Translations under genes and position numbers: made by a program
The notes under the pieces: model-generated
What the model was told of the DNA's origin: nothing
Database searches by the model: none
The model's input: only the letters and a program-made list of their open reading frames with translations
Assembly: GCF_910594005.1 (NCBI RefSeq)
Contig: NC_057827.1
Location: 8,308,001 to 8,372,000, forward strand
DNA length: 64,000 nucleotides
Direction: 5' to 3'
From: Cervus elaphus
Lineage: Eukaryota > Chordata > Mammalia > Artiodactyla > Cervidae
In this document: piece by piece, positions 34,832 to 46,600 of the stretch
How positions within the stretch are numbered: position 1 is the first letter of the stretch
Layout: each line of letters opens with the position of its first letter

Positions 34832-36440
34832 CAAAAGATTTTCTGGAAAATTCCATTGTTAGAGCCCATTTCTTTCCAAGAGGGTATCAGCCTGAGGAGC
34901 ATGCTTTTGTTTTCATAAAAGTGTTAGGGATTATTTTCCCCAGGCAATGTGGAGCAATCTAAAAGCATGATGATGAAAGTAAGCAGTATGTTTTATTTTC
35001 CTAACTGTGCTTCTGAATCACTTTGTGATCTTAGGCAACTCTAATCTATTGGGGCCACCTTTCAAAATATGCAAAATGATGATGTTTGAAGTTCCTTCCA
35101 GTGTTTAAGCACTCTATTTCAAACTTGGATGCACTTAGTGCCAAAATCCCTAGAGGGCTAGAAACCTTATTAGAATTCAAAGTAAATTTTATTTAAAATT
35201 ATAGCATAATTACATAAGGTAAATAACGGTGACATTTTATTATTATTCTTGTTGTTATTTAGTTTTAGTGCATGCTTTATAATAATTTTGGGTTTCAAAC
35301 ACAAAATACATACAGCAAGATAAATCATAGCATAAATTGCAGTGATTATTAATGCTTATATCATTGGTGAAATGTAGAAGCATTTAATAGATAAATTGAA
35401 GATATCATGGACTCACCTGGTTTCATAAATGGTGTAAAGTTTTCTGTGTTCTTTGACTGCATTCCTAAAAAAAAGAAGGATAAAATATAAACTTCAAACT
35501 TATTGCTAAGATCTGAAATTCCTTCATTAAGTCTGTTCTTAAATTTATCTATTTGGTGATGAAATACCTCCACTACCTTTTTGGTAAATTTCAAGAAATA
35601 ATACTTAAAGAAATATGCATACATTTTAAAAGCAATGCACATTACATTAGATAAACTTAAATAGTCACCAAACCACTGCTTAAATTTTATTAGAGACAGA
35701 AAACAAATAATAAGAAACAACAACTTTTAATAGTGGTATGTGCAGTAATAAAAATAGAACAAAATGATATTAATATGACAGAAAATGACTTAAGAGAAGC
35801 CATATCACAAAGGGTGGCAAGAAAAGTTTCTTTAAAGAAATGAATTTTCATTAAAATCTGAATCACGATGGAAGTTTACCAGGAAATTTGTAGGAAAATG
35901 AAAGCAATATAAAATAATAATTATATATTGATTGCTATGAGAAAAGCACTGTAATCCACATGCTGAAAGGGTCACTGAAAATAAAAATAAAAAGTAAACA
36001 ATGGAGATAAAACCATGATGAAAAGAAAAATGAAAATCTCAAAGAGGCAAGAGACCACTAGTATCGTGGAAAAGGAACAAGATAAAAAAAGAATCTGGCA
36101 AAATGTTAAATTCGAAACATATAACTGTTTTAAGAAAGAACATGTTTAAAGGAATGAATAAAAGGTAGATGGCTGAAGAAAAAAAGTTAGTGAGCTAAGA
36201 GATAGTACTGGAGGACTCTTAAAGGCAGAGCTTAAAGATAAGGAGACAACAATGTAAAAGAATAGCAAAGATAAATGGAATACATAGATACAGGCACCAA
36301 CCTCTGGATAACAGGAGATATCAGAAGTAGAGAAAAAATAAGACCAAGAAATAAGTTAGCTGATAAAAAGAGAACAAATTTCCAAGAATTAAATAAGAAA
36401 TATCTTAGATTAAATAAGAGATGTTTCAGTGCATTTTTAG
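34832..36440. other. Single-copy AT-rich DNA
   Basis: No family recognised. It contains a 120-codon minus-strand frame (35361-35723) whose product I do not recognise, and the exon-like segment at 35417-35464 described separately. Confidence 0.45.
35417..35464 (-). other. Possible 48-bp cryptic exon
   Basis: On the minus strand a pyrimidine tract (tccttctttttttt) and AG precede 'gaatgcagtcaaagaac', and the segment ends CCAG followed by GTGAGT, a strong donor. It is open in one frame (MQSKNTENFTPFMKP) and 48 nt long, so it would be phase-neutral. I recognise no protein and see no matching neighbour exon. Chance occurrence in AT-rich DNA is quite possible. Confidence 0.25.
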
Positions 36441-37013
36441 GATTATTATAAACAAATTAAACTTCAATCTTAACCTCATACCTTACAAAACAACCCCAAA
36501 ACTATCTCAAAATGTATCATATACCTAGATTCTCATATATCTAAAACTGCCCATTTTAAAAACTTAAGAAAAAATATAGGAAATAATCTTCATTACCTGA
36601 GATTAAGCAGAGACTTTCTAGACATGGCACCAAAAGCACAGTACATTATAGAATGACAAATTGTACTTAATAAAAATGTAAGCATTAGTTTAAGAAATAG
36701 AATGTTTTATAAAATGAAATGACAAGTTACATATTTGCAAAAAATATTTGTCAGTGACACAGACAGAAAAGACTTCAATCCAGAATATATAGAGAACTCT
36801 CAAAATTCTTCTGTAAGAAATCAAACAACTCAATTAAAACTGAGCAAAAGATAGTCACTTCAGCAAATAGGATATACAGACAGATAGGATATAGAGCTAT
36901 ATGAAGAGGTGTGCAACAGAGTTAACCATTAGAGAAATGCAAATTAAAACCATATTATGATGATGTTGAACAATTAGAAACTCTAAAATTAAAAAAAAAA
37001 AAAAAATCAGGAG
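36441..37013 (+). mobile_element. Old L1, ORF2 C-terminal part
   Basis: Plus-strand old L1 ORF2 wording ('gaagaggtgtgcaacagagttaaccattagagaaatgcaaattaaaacc'), ending at an A-run at 36990-37006 where a SINE is inserted. Stops throughout; it continues after the SINEs to about 38283. Confidence 0.7.
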
Positions 37014-37072
37014 GATCTTCCCTGGCAGTCCAGTGGTTAAGAGTCAACACTTTCACTGCAGGGGCCGTGGAG
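37014..37072 (+). mobile_element. CHR-type SINE head, truncated
   Basis: 'gatcttccctggcagtccagtggttaagagtcaacactttcactgcagggg' is the tRNA-like head of a CHR SINE; the remainder is missing. Confidence 0.75.
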
Positions 37073-37208
37073 TCTCTTATGAAGTTTAAAAGTCTAATAA
37101 TATCAAACACTGGCATGGATGCAGAGAAAATTGATCACTTACCAATTTATGATCAAAATGTGGTCACGCTAGGAAACAGTTATGAGAAAATCTAAGCATG
37201 CAAGTAGT

Positions 37209-37420
37209 ATGTGCTATGCTTAGTCATGTCCAACTCTTTGCAACCCCATGGACTGTAGCTCACCAGGCTCCTCTATCTATGGAATCTTCCAAGCAAGAAT
37301 ACTGGAGCAGGTTGCCATTTCTTACTCCAGGTGATCATCCCAATTCAAGGACTGAACCTGAATCTCCTGTGTCTCCTGCCTTGGCAGACAGATTCTTTAC
37401 CTGAGCCACCTGCGAAGCCC
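37209..37420 (-). mobile_element. Bov-tA SINE
   Basis: Reversed copy inside the old L1; the plus strand runs 'gtgctatgcttagtcatgtccaactc' through 'ctgagccacctgcgaagcccc'. L1 sequence resumes immediately after it. Confidence 0.9.
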
Positions 37421-37542
37421 CAACATGGCAATTGTATTCTTGGAATTTATTTCACAGAAATCAAAATTTATGTTCACACAAGGGTCTGTGCACAATAGTA
37501 TGTAGCAGCTTTGTTCATGGGAGCTTATATGGAATGGTCCAG
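37421..37542 (+). mobile_element. Old L1, between two SINEs
   Basis: Short continuation of the plus-strand L1 ('cacacaagggtctgtgcacaatagtatgtagcagctttgttcatggg'). Confidence 0.6.
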
Positions 37543-37545
37543 ATG

Positions 37546-37735
37546 AAAGTAAAAGTCACTCAGTCATGTCTGACTCTTTGCCACCCCATGGACTATACAG
37601 TCCATGGAATTCTCCAGGCCAGAATACTGGAGTGGGTAGCCTTTCCCTTATCTAGGGGATCTTCCCAACCCAGGGATCAAACCGGGGTCTCCTGGATTGT
37701 AGGCAGGTTCCCTGAGCTATCAGGGAAGACCTTGC
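37546..37735 (-). mobile_element. Bov-tA SINE in 36-bp direct repeats
   Basis: Reversed Bov-tA with its tRNA-like head ending 'tgagctatcagggaag'. It is flanked by 36-bp direct repeats (37507-37542 and 37747-37782, two mismatches), and 'tatcagggaaga' is repeated at its right end. Confidence 0.88.
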
Positions 37736-37782
37736 TATCAGGGAAGAGCTTTGTTCATGGGAGCCTATATGGAATGGTACAG

Positions 37783-38283
37783 GTGCCCTTAAGTAAATGA
37801 TTCAAATAATTTGAATCTTTTCAAACAACTTCAAATAATTTTGTTAATCCATGTCATGGAGTACTGCTCAGCCATGGAAAAGCAGAAAACTATTGATACA
37901 CTCTGTCTGATGAAACTCTGGAGTAATATACTGGATGAAGAAAGCTCATCCTAAAAGAACACACACTGGATTGCTCCATTTATATAACATTGTTGAAATG
38001 ATAAGATGATAGAATGGATTGATGCTTTCCAGAGTTTAAGGAGAGGTGGTGTGGGAGATTGGCCATGGGACACATGAGTTCAAGTGGGAAACGTGAGGGA
38101 GCCTGTGGTGAAGCAAATGTTGCGTCTTGACCATGTCAAGCATCACCATCCTGTTTGTGGTACTTCAGTATAATTTTTCAGTGTATTACCTATGAGGGCA
38201 AGTGGGTAAAGGGTACATGAGATTTCTCTGCATTCTTACAGCCACATGTGAATGCAAATTTATCTCAAACAAAAAGTTTATTT
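37783..38283 (+). mobile_element. Old L1 3' end
   Basis: The last part of the L1: 'catggagtactgctcagccatgg', then the 3' UTR, ending 'atttatctcaaacaaaaagttt', a common old L1 terminus. Confidence 0.7.
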
Positions 38284-39009
38284 TAAAAAGTTAAGCTATA
38301 AACATTTTAGAAGAAAAATTGTTAACTATTACTTGAGTTTTGAAGTAGAAAAAGATCTTTAGGAGAAAAAAAATAGAAATCACAAACTAAATGAGTAATA
38401 AAGGTATCCAAAATTTTAAAAACTGAACATGACAAAGAATGTTATACGTACATTTTGATGCAAATATAAATTAAAATAATCAGCTATTTTGGAAAAAACT
38501 TGAAAAAAAAATATTGTCAAGCATTGTGTAAAACGAGTCTTCTAATGCATTTCAGTGATAAATGTTAGTAATTTTCATACGTGTACTTGACACTCACGAA
38601 ATTTCATGCACTCTGAATCAGTAATTACAGATGTGGGAATCTGTCCTTAGGAAAGAGCCTCAGCTGACTTCTGGTTAAAATAAAGACTAGCTTGACAAGT
38701 ATATTGATCTAAATACTTTTACTAGCAAAATACTGGAAATAGTATAAGTATCTAACAGTATAGAAATTGTTAAATAAAATACGGTAACAGCCCTACAAAG
38801 AAAGAATAGTAAGCAGGCATAAACACCTATGTGAATAACCTTTAATGACAAAAGAAAATTCTCACATAACCGTAAGGGACACCATAATACAAAATCTTAC
38901 ATGTGTTTGCTTTTGTAAATAGACCAAAACTTAAATAATAAATAATCCTGAGTGCTGCAATAGTGAGCTAATTTTTTAGTTCTCTGTAGCTTCCAAAAGC
39001 ATATACTAT
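38284..39009. other. Diverged, possibly L1-derived DNA
   Basis: Bases 38690-38790 resemble plus-strand old L1 ('gcaaaatactggaaatagtataagtatctaacag'). The rest is unassigned. No gene. Confidence 0.4.
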
Positions 39010-39205
39010 TTAATAATAAGGAAGACAGTAAAGAGTCTGCCTGCAATGTGTGAGACCTGGGTTCAATCCCTGGGTTGGGAAGATTCCCTGGAGAAGGAAA
39101 TGGCAACCACTCTAGCATTCTTGCCTGAAAAAATCCCATGGATGGAGGAGCCTGGAGAGCTACAGTCCATGGGGTCACAAAGAGTCAGATACAACTGTGT
39201 GACGA
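39010..39205 (+). mobile_element. Bov-tA SINE
   Basis: Plus strand; the head is partly eroded ('gacagtaaagagtctgcctgcaatg'), the rest typical to 'ggtcacaaagagtcagatac'. Confidence 0.9.
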
Positions 39206-39387
39206 ACACACATACCCAACTATAAATTATAGATAAACTGAAAAAAACAAATCTATTACCAGAAAATGTCTTTCAGAAATTTTGAAAACTCTCCTCTTTC
39301 AAACAAAATTCGAACAATTAGAGGATATCCGTTATATAACAATTATATAAAAAATAAATGTAGTCTAAAGCAAGTATGTTAGCAGTC

Positions 39388-39582
39388 CTGCTGCTGCTTA
39401 TCCTTCTCAGTGCTGATGGAGCCCTTAGCAATCCATGGGATTCTCCAGGCAAGAACACTGGAGTGGGTTGCCCTTTCCTCCTCCAGGGGATCTTCTGACT
39501 CAGGAATGGAACCTGAGTCTCTTGCATCTCCTTCATTGACAGGCAGGTTCTTTACCATGGTGTCACCTGGAAAGGCCCCTAG
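39388..39582 (-). mobile_element. Bov-tA SINE
   Basis: Reversed copy: 'ctgctgctgcttatccttctcag' through 'ggtgtcacctggaaaggcccct'. About 25 bases near the tail junction are missing. Confidence 0.85.
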
Positions 39583-40891
39583 CAATGTCAAACAATAGTG
39601 ATTAGGGAAAGAAAGAGCCCAGAGGATGGTCCAGAATTCTCTTCAATAGTACAGTTCTGTCCTGCCTCATTTGACATTTTTCCTTGACCCTGAAACTTTC
39701 TTAATATTCTCAGGAATAAGAAACTCTTCTTTCTTTAGCTAAGAAAGATATCTTTGGAGTAAATGGCTCGCAAATTGAATTCTCAGCAAAACAAAGCTCC
39801 TAATGCCATCAATTCCAATATGAGTGGAGACTGCCATTTGACAAACATCTAACACAGCAAGTAATCCTCACACCACAGAGGAAGCTACAAAATTAATTTT
39901 GCTATGGAAATATGTGTTGTAAAGTCAAAGTTACAGCTGACGGCCAAGGAAATTTCGGTGACTGATCAGGTGCATGTAGTGCTTCCCATCACACACTTTT
40001 CAAAGGCACGTGCTGCTCTCCATCTTCATCTGGGAAAGGCGATCGCCCCTGGTTTTCAGCGTTACCTCATCTGCACCCCCCAAGTCACCCTCTTTTAATC
40101 ATCTTTCTTGCTTTTCTTGTTAGAAAATTAGTTTGCATCTATTACAGCTGTAGTCCATATGAATCTTACAGTCACAGAAAATCCTGGTGTACAAACCTGT
40201 AGTTTTATCTATTATAATTCAAATTAATTTTCTATCCCAAGACCCAATCTGCCCAACGCAAACAATAGCATCCCTGTAACCCCCTCAGTCACCTCATAAC
40301 TTCCAGTTCAGGATGTGAACACACTTGATTGTGAGTAAGCTCCTTTCTCTTTCTCCTGGGTCCTGGAGCAGCCTGAGATTTGGGGGTGTAGGGTCCTGTC
40401 ATTGGGGAAGGATGAGACCTTGGGCCCAGGGTGACAGTCTTTTCTCATGGGCTGCAGCCAAATGTTGACTGATGACAAAATAGTGCTTCTTCCACTTGAA
40501 GGGTGAAGCTAGGTGTTTCAGGGTCTTCAAGTGCCCATAAATTCAAAGGAGGTAGACTTCTGTTTAGAAGGTATATCCCCTTGCTTGGGGCTGGATTAGA
40601 TGAGGGTCTTTGCCAATGCAAACCCATGAAGTTTTTAGGTATCTTCTGCAAAATGTTTGTCTCCTAATAAATATAATCCTGTCTTTATGTTTTAAGCATT
40701 CTGAAACCCTAAGGTATATCCAATCCATAACCATTCTGAAACCCCAAGGTATATGTAACCCAGAACATTCTACTTTGCCTAGATGGCTCCCTCTTTCTCC
40801 TAGACTGGCTGCTTTCCATGCCTGCTACAAAGCTGTGACCACAGGACTTGCTGTCATGAATTCTTGGGCTACACATTTCTCTGAACCTCAA
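39583..40891. other. Single-copy DNA
   Basis: About 1.3 kb without recognised repeats, somewhat GC-richer than its flanks. Frames at 39904-40098 and 40445-40651 match nothing known to me. A 35/34-bp tandem duplication lies at 40697-40765. Confidence 0.45.
40697..40765 (+). repeat. 35/34-bp tandem duplication
   Basis: Copy 1 (40697-40731) and copy 2 (40732-40765) both begin 'cattctgaaaccc' with 'aaggtatat' inside; a third start ('cattctac') follows. Several substitutions separate the copies, so it is not very recent. Confidence 0.85.
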
Positions 40892-41102
40892 AGTGAAAGT
40901 GAAGTCACTCAGTCATGTCCAACTCTTTGCAACCCCATGGACTGTAGCCTACCAGGCTCCTCTGCCCATGGGATTTTCCAGGCAAGAATACTGAAGTGGA
41001 TTGCCATTTCCTTCTCCAATGGATCTTCCCAACCCAGGGATCGAACATGGGTCTCCTGCATTGCAGGCAGACGCTTTACTGTCTGAGCCACTGGGGAAGC
41101 CC
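40892..41102 (-). mobile_element. Bov-tA SINE
   Basis: Reversed, well preserved; the tRNA-like head 'gcattgcaggcagacgctttactgtctgagccactgggg' is complete. The frame 40610-41086 runs into it from the neighbouring DNA and is not a gene. Confidence 0.93.
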
Positions 41103-41644
41103 TCAAGCTGCTTCTTCTTTTTTTTTTTTTTCTTGTTTTACTCACCACTTTTACAGAAGTACATGCTTAAGTAAATTCCTCAAAATGGCATATGGAAAAT
41201 ATATCTGATAAGATGATTTTGGATTACTATCAGTAAAATATGTTTGAAGAAAAAAGTCAGAATTAAATAATTATTTACCTAAAGAGAGTGTAAGTAGGGT
41301 AGGTGCAAGACACATTTGATCAGGACCCTGGAACAGGGAGTGTCAGACCCTCAAGTCCATCCCCATCAAATATATCTCTTCTCAGGCTAACTATCCTCCT
41401 GGGGAGAAGTGAATGAAGCACCCCAGTCTTCACATATGTACATCTTTCCATCCGGAAGGTACTTACGAGTCTCATCCAGTCAGAGAGTTCTGACACCTGA
41501 GTCAATCAGTGCAGCCAGTGAGGGAACATGCTCCTTTCTGTCCCACCTCTTTCAGTGTAAATATGCCATTTATTTATAATGGAGGCAGATTCATTTGTTA
41601 TGGTCTACATTCAATCCATGCTTTCATCAAAATCCTGGTTGATT
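41103..41644. other. Unassigned DNA
   Basis: Begins with a T-run (41116-41131). No gene or family recognised. Confidence 0.4.
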
Positions 41645-41955
41645 TTTAAATTTGGGAATAAAATTCATTCTTTATGGTGTACAGTTCTATGGTTTTTAAT
41701 AAATGCATAATATCCACCAACAAAGTATCATATAGAACAATTAAATTGCCCCTAAAATTTGTTATTGTCAACCCCTTCCACACCTCCAACCCCAGGCAAA
41801 CACAGATCTGTTTTCTGATGCCATAGCACTGCCTCTTCCAAACTGTCATTTAAACTGAAAGAAGTAAAATATATTCTTTTAGATTTGGTTTCTTTCACTT
41901 AGCAAAATTCATTAAGGATTCATCCACGTTGTATGAAATATAACATCATTGCTCA
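41645..41955 (-). mobile_element. Old L1 3'-side sequence
   Basis: Antisense old L1 wording on the plus strand ('cacagatctgttttctgatgccatagcactgcctcttccaaactgtcat'). Interrupted by a CHR SINE and continuing at 42253. Confidence 0.65.
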
Positions 41956-42252
41956 GGGGTTTCTCTGGTGGCTCAGTGATAAAGAATCCACCTGCCAATG
42001 CAGGAGATACAAGTTTGATCGCAGATGCCACAGAAGAACTAAGCCTGTGTTCCACAACTACTAAGACTGTGTTTGAGAGCCCAGGAGCCACAACTCCTGA
42101 AGCCTACATGCCCGAGAGCCCGTGCTCCACAACAAGAGAAACCACTGCAAGGAGAAGCCAGCACGCAGTAACTAGAGAATAGCCCCTGCTCGATACAACC
42201 AAAGCCCATGCAGCAATGAATATCCATCACTGTCAAAAATAAAATAAATAAT
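41956..42252 (+). mobile_element. CHR-type SINE, full length
   Basis: The plus strand begins with a tRNA-Glu-like head ('ggggtttctctggtggctcagtgataaagaatcc') and continues with the CHR body ('gagcccgtgctccacaacaagagaaaccactgc') to an A-rich tail ('aaaaataaaataaataatg'). Shared by cetartiodactyls, so older than the Bov-tA copies. Confidence 0.85.
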
Positions 42253-42424
42253 GTTTTAAAAGACTCAGTATATGTTAAAAAAATTCCTGTTTGTAAAAGA
42301 GTAATGTTACATTTTGCAGACGTACTACACACTGTTTACCCATTCATCTACTGAAGGATACCTGGGTCATTTTCATTCTAGGTAAGCAAGAATAAAGCTG
42401 CTATAAACATTCCTTCAATGTATG
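42253..42424 (-). mobile_element. Old L1, continuation
   Basis: Antisense L1 ('cattcatctactgaaggatacctgggtcattttcattct'), cut by the small L1 insertion at 42425. Confidence 0.65.
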
Positions 42425-42493
42425 ACAAAACCCACTGGAAAAAAATAATAATAATAATAAAAAATAAAAAATAAAAAAAAAAATTAAAAAAAA
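42425..42493 (+). mobile_element. 69-bp L1 insertion with early 3' end
   Basis: 'tcaatgtatgacaaaacccactgg' from the bovine L1 3' UTR is followed at once by a long A/AAT tail. It is flanked by AAACATTCCT at 42415-42424 and 42494-42503. The usual last roughly 40 bases of the L1 3' UTR are absent, so the RNA seems to have ended or been primed early. Confidence 0.85.
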
Positions 42494-42503
42494 AAACATT
42501 CCT

Positions 42504-42860
42504 GTCCAGGGTTTTGTGTGAATACAAGTTTTCTTTCCACTAGCATAAATACATGGACACGGTACTCTAAGATGTACAAAATATATATCTGTTGCTGGGC
42601 CTTATTTCCCTAAAGACTAATAATGTTGAGAGGCTTTCTGTGTTTGTTGGCATTTGTATAAATTCTTTGAAGAAATGCCTATTCAAATCCTTAGCCCATT
42701 TAAAAAACTAGGTTATTCATCTTTCTATTGTTCAATCTTAATTGCTCTTTATATATTCTGGATGCTAGATTCTAACCAGTTATTTGATATGCAGATATTT
42801 TCTCCCATTCAATGAGTTGCATTTTCATTGCCCTGGGAGTGTACTTTGATGCACAAAACT
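42504..42860 (-). mobile_element. Old L1, continuation
   Basis: Antisense L1 ORF2 3' side ('gaagaaatgcctattcaaatccttagccc'). No frame survives. Confidence 0.65.
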
Positions 42861-43120
42861 TTTTTTTTTTTTAATTTTGATTTTTAATGTATTTCACCCA
42901 TCCCCCACCCCACTTCCTTCTAGCAAACACCCTTTTGTTTTCTACATCTATGAGTCTGGTTTTGGTTGGTTTGATTTGTTTTGTTATTCATATTCCACAT
43001 ATAAAGGGGATTGTTCAGTATTTGTCTTTGTCTGACATATTTCACTTAGCAAAATACCCCCTAGATTCATCCACAGTGTTGCAAATGGGATGATTTCACT
43101 ATTTTTAAGGATGAGAAATA
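42861..43120 (-). mobile_element. L1 3' UTR fragment
   Basis: After a T-run (42861-42872) the plus strand reads 'tgagtctggttttggttgg' and 'attccacatataaagggg', the antisense of a cetartiodactyl L1 3' UTR, inserted into or next to the older L1. Confidence 0.7.
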
Positions 43121-43669
43121 TTGAAACCAAGTAGAACCCACTGGGTCTCCTGAGCACAAAAGCCTTTCTGTTTCCACTTCTTTGAGTTCCAAAGAGCAGA
43201 TTCAAACAGGTGCTAATCAGGAAAGGAAGGGGATACAGAAACAAAAAGAGGAGAAGTCAAGAAACAACTGTACAGCCTTGGGAGCAGAGTGTTCATTCCC
43301 CTTCCAGGTATATACATTACAATATCTTTGAACTGTTGCTGAGCTAAAATCCCCAATAAGTGGAAGATGTTACCTACTTGATGAAGCACTCCTCATTCCT
43401 GAGAAGGTCACACTTTTCACATTACCACCTGACACCAAATGATCTCTGGATTGAATGAATGTGGGCCATGCAAGAACCATGATCATTAGCAGCAGTCCTG
43501 CCCTAGACAATGAGACTCTTCACAACTCTTCCCCCTCTCCCAGGTTGGGACACTCAGTTTTAACAGTATTAGCCAACTGTGGCCCTCTCTGTCAGCAAAG
43601 CGATAAAGCTGTTATTTTCTACTTTACCCAAAACACTGTCTTTAAGATTTAGTTCAATGTTGGGGTACA
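43121..43669 (+). mobile_element. Probable ruminant ERV LTR
   Basis: Starts TGAAACCAAG, ends GGTACA, about 549 bp. It contains a GATAAA poly(A)-like signal near 43602 followed by 'gctgttattttctactttaccc', like the R-U5 end of ruminant class I LTRs. The BovB sequence starts at the very next base. No retroviral coding sequence is present. Confidence 0.6.
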
Positions 43670-46600
43670 GACAAAACATAGTCCTTTGGAGAAGGGAATG
43701 GCAAACCACTTCAGTATTCTTGCCTTGAGAACCCCATGAACAGTATGAAAAGGCAAAAAGATAGGACACTGAAAGATGAACTCCCCAGGTTGGTAGATGC
43801 CCAATGTGCTACTGGAGATCAGCGGAGAACTAACTCCAGAAAGAATGAAAAGATGGAGCCAAAGCAAAAGCAACACCCAGTTGTGGATGTGACTGGTGAT
43901 GGAAGTAAACTCCAATGCTGTAAAGAGCAATATTGCATAGGAACCTGAAATGTTAAGTCCAAGAATCAAGGAAAGTTGGAAGTGGTCAAACAGGAGATGG
44001 CAAGAGTGAACACTGACATTTTAGGAATCAGCGAACTAAAATGGAGTGCAATGGGTGGATTTAACTCAGATGACCATTACATCTACTACTGTGGGCAAGA
44101 ATCCCTTAGAAGAAATGGAGTAGCCATCAACAGAAGAGTCCAAAATGCAGTACTTGGATGCAATCTCAAAAATGACAGAATGAGTTCTGTTCGTTTCTAA
44201 GGCAAACCATTCAATATCACAATAATCCAAGTCTATGGCCAGACCAGTAATGCTGAAAAAGCTGAAGTTGAATGGTTCTATGATGACCTATAAGACCTTT
44301 TAGAACTGACAACCAAAAAAGATGTCCTTTTCATTATAGGGGACTGGAATGCAAAAGTAGGAAGTCAAGAAATACCTGGAGTAACAGGCAAATTTGACCG
44401 TGGAGTACAGAATGAAGCAGGGCAAAGGCTAACAGAGTTTTACCAAGAGAGTGCACTGGTCATAGCAAACACCCTCGTCCAACCACACAAGAGAAGACTC
44501 TACACATGGACACACCAGATGGCCAACAGCGAAATCTGATTGATTATACTCTTGGCAGCCAAATATGGAGAAGCTCCATGAAGTCAGCAAAAACAAGACC
44601 AGGAGCTGACTATGGTTCAGATCATGAACCCCTTATTGCCAAATTCAGGCTTAAATTGAAGAAGGTAAGGAAAACCACTAGACCATTCAGGTATAAATCA
44701 AACCTCTTATGACTATACAGTGGAAGTGACAAATAGATTCAAGGGATTAGATCTGATAGATAGAGTACCTGAAGAACTATGGACAGAGGTTCATAACATT
44801 GTACAGGAGGCATTGACCAAGACCATTCCCAAGAGAAACAAATGCAAAAAGGCAAAATGGTTGTCTGAGGAGCCTTACAAACAGTTATGAAAAGAAGAGA
44901 AGTGAAAGGCAAAGGAGAAAAGGAAAGATATATTGATTTGAATGCAAAGCTCCAAAGAATAGCAAAGAGATAAGAAACTCTTCCTCAGTGATCAATGCAA
45001 AGTACTAGAGGAAAACAATAGAATGGGAAAGACTAGAGATCTCTTCAAGAAAATTAGAGATACCAAGGGAAATTTTCATGCAACAATGGGCACAATAATG
45101 GACAGAAATGGTATGGACCTAACAGAACCAGAAGACATTAAGAAGTGGCAAAAATATACAGAACTAGAGAAAAAAGATCTTCATGACCCAGATAATCAAG
45201 ATGGTGGAATAACTCACCTAGAGCCAGATATCCTGGAATGTGAAGTCAAGTGGGCCTTAGGAAGCATCACTACAAACAAAGCTAGTGGAGGTGACGGAAC
45301 TCTAGATGAGCTATTTCAAATCCTAAAAGATGATGCTATGAAAGTGCTGCTCTCAATATGCCAGCAAATTTGGAAAACTCAGCAGCAGCCACAGGACTGG
45401 CAAAGGTCAATTTTCATTCCAGTCCCAAAGAAAGGCAATGCCAAAGAATGCTCGAAGAGCCACAAAATTGCACTCATCTCACATGCTAGCAAAGTAATGC
45501 TCAAAATTCTCCAAGCCAGTCTTCAACAGTATGTGAACCACGAACTTCCAGATGTTCAAGCTGGATTTAGAAAAGGCATAGGAACCAGAGATCAAATTGC
45601 AAACATCCATTATATAAACGAAAAAGCTAGAGACTTTCAGAAAAACATCTAATTCTGCTTTATGACTATAACAAAGCCTTTGACTGTGTGGAACACAACA
45701 AACTGTGAAAAATACTTCAAGAGATGGGAATATCAGACCATCTGACCTGCCTCTTGAGAAATCTGCATGCAGGTTAAGAAGCAACAGTTAGAACTGGACA
45801 TGGAACAGCATAGTGGTTCCAAATTCAGAAAGGAGTATGTGAAGGCTGTATATTGTCACCCTGCTTATTTAACTTATAGGCAGAGTAAGTACATCATGAG
45901 AAACACTGGACTGGATGAAGCATAAGCTGGAATCAAGAATGCTGGGAGAAATATCAATAACCTCAGATATGCAGATGACATGACGCTTATGGCAGAAAGC
46001 AAAGGAAAACTAATGAGCTTCTTGATGAAAGTGAAAGAGGAGAGTGAAAAAAGTTGGCTTAAAGCTCAACATTCAGAAAACTAAGATGATGGCATCTGGT
46101 TCCATCACTTCATGGCAAATAGATGGGGAAACGTGGAAACAATGACAGACTTTATATTTTTGGGCTCCAAAATCACTGCAGATGGTAACTGCAGCCCTGA
46201 AATTAAAAGATGCTTGCTCCTTGGAAGAAAAGTTAGGGCCAAACTAGACAGCTTATTAAAAAGCAAAGACATTACTTTACAGCAAAGGTCCTTCTAGTCA
46301 AAGGTATGGTTTTCCCAGTAGTCATGTATGGATGTAAGAGTCGGACTATAAAGAAAGTTGAGCATTGAATAATTGGTGCTTTTGAACTATGGTGTTGGAG
46401 AAGACTCTTGAGAGTCCCTTGAGCTGCAAGGAGATCCAACCAGTCAATCCTAAATGAAATCAGTCCTGAATATTCATTGGAAGGACTGATGTTGAAGCTG
46501 AAACTCCAATACTTTAGCCACCTGATGCAAAGAACTGATGCATTAGAAAAGACCCTGATGCTGGGAAAGATTGAAGGTGGGAGGAGAAGCGGACGAGATG

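Noticed and set aside
35361..35723. 120-codon minus-strand frame as a single-exon gene
   Set aside because: AT-rich, no recognised domain, and the start is not supported. Only the splice-bounded 48-bp part was kept, as a low-confidence exon candidate.
45023..45652. 209-codon frame as a possible functional gene
   Set aside because: It is the linker and RT fingers of the broken BovB ORF, with stops on both sides.
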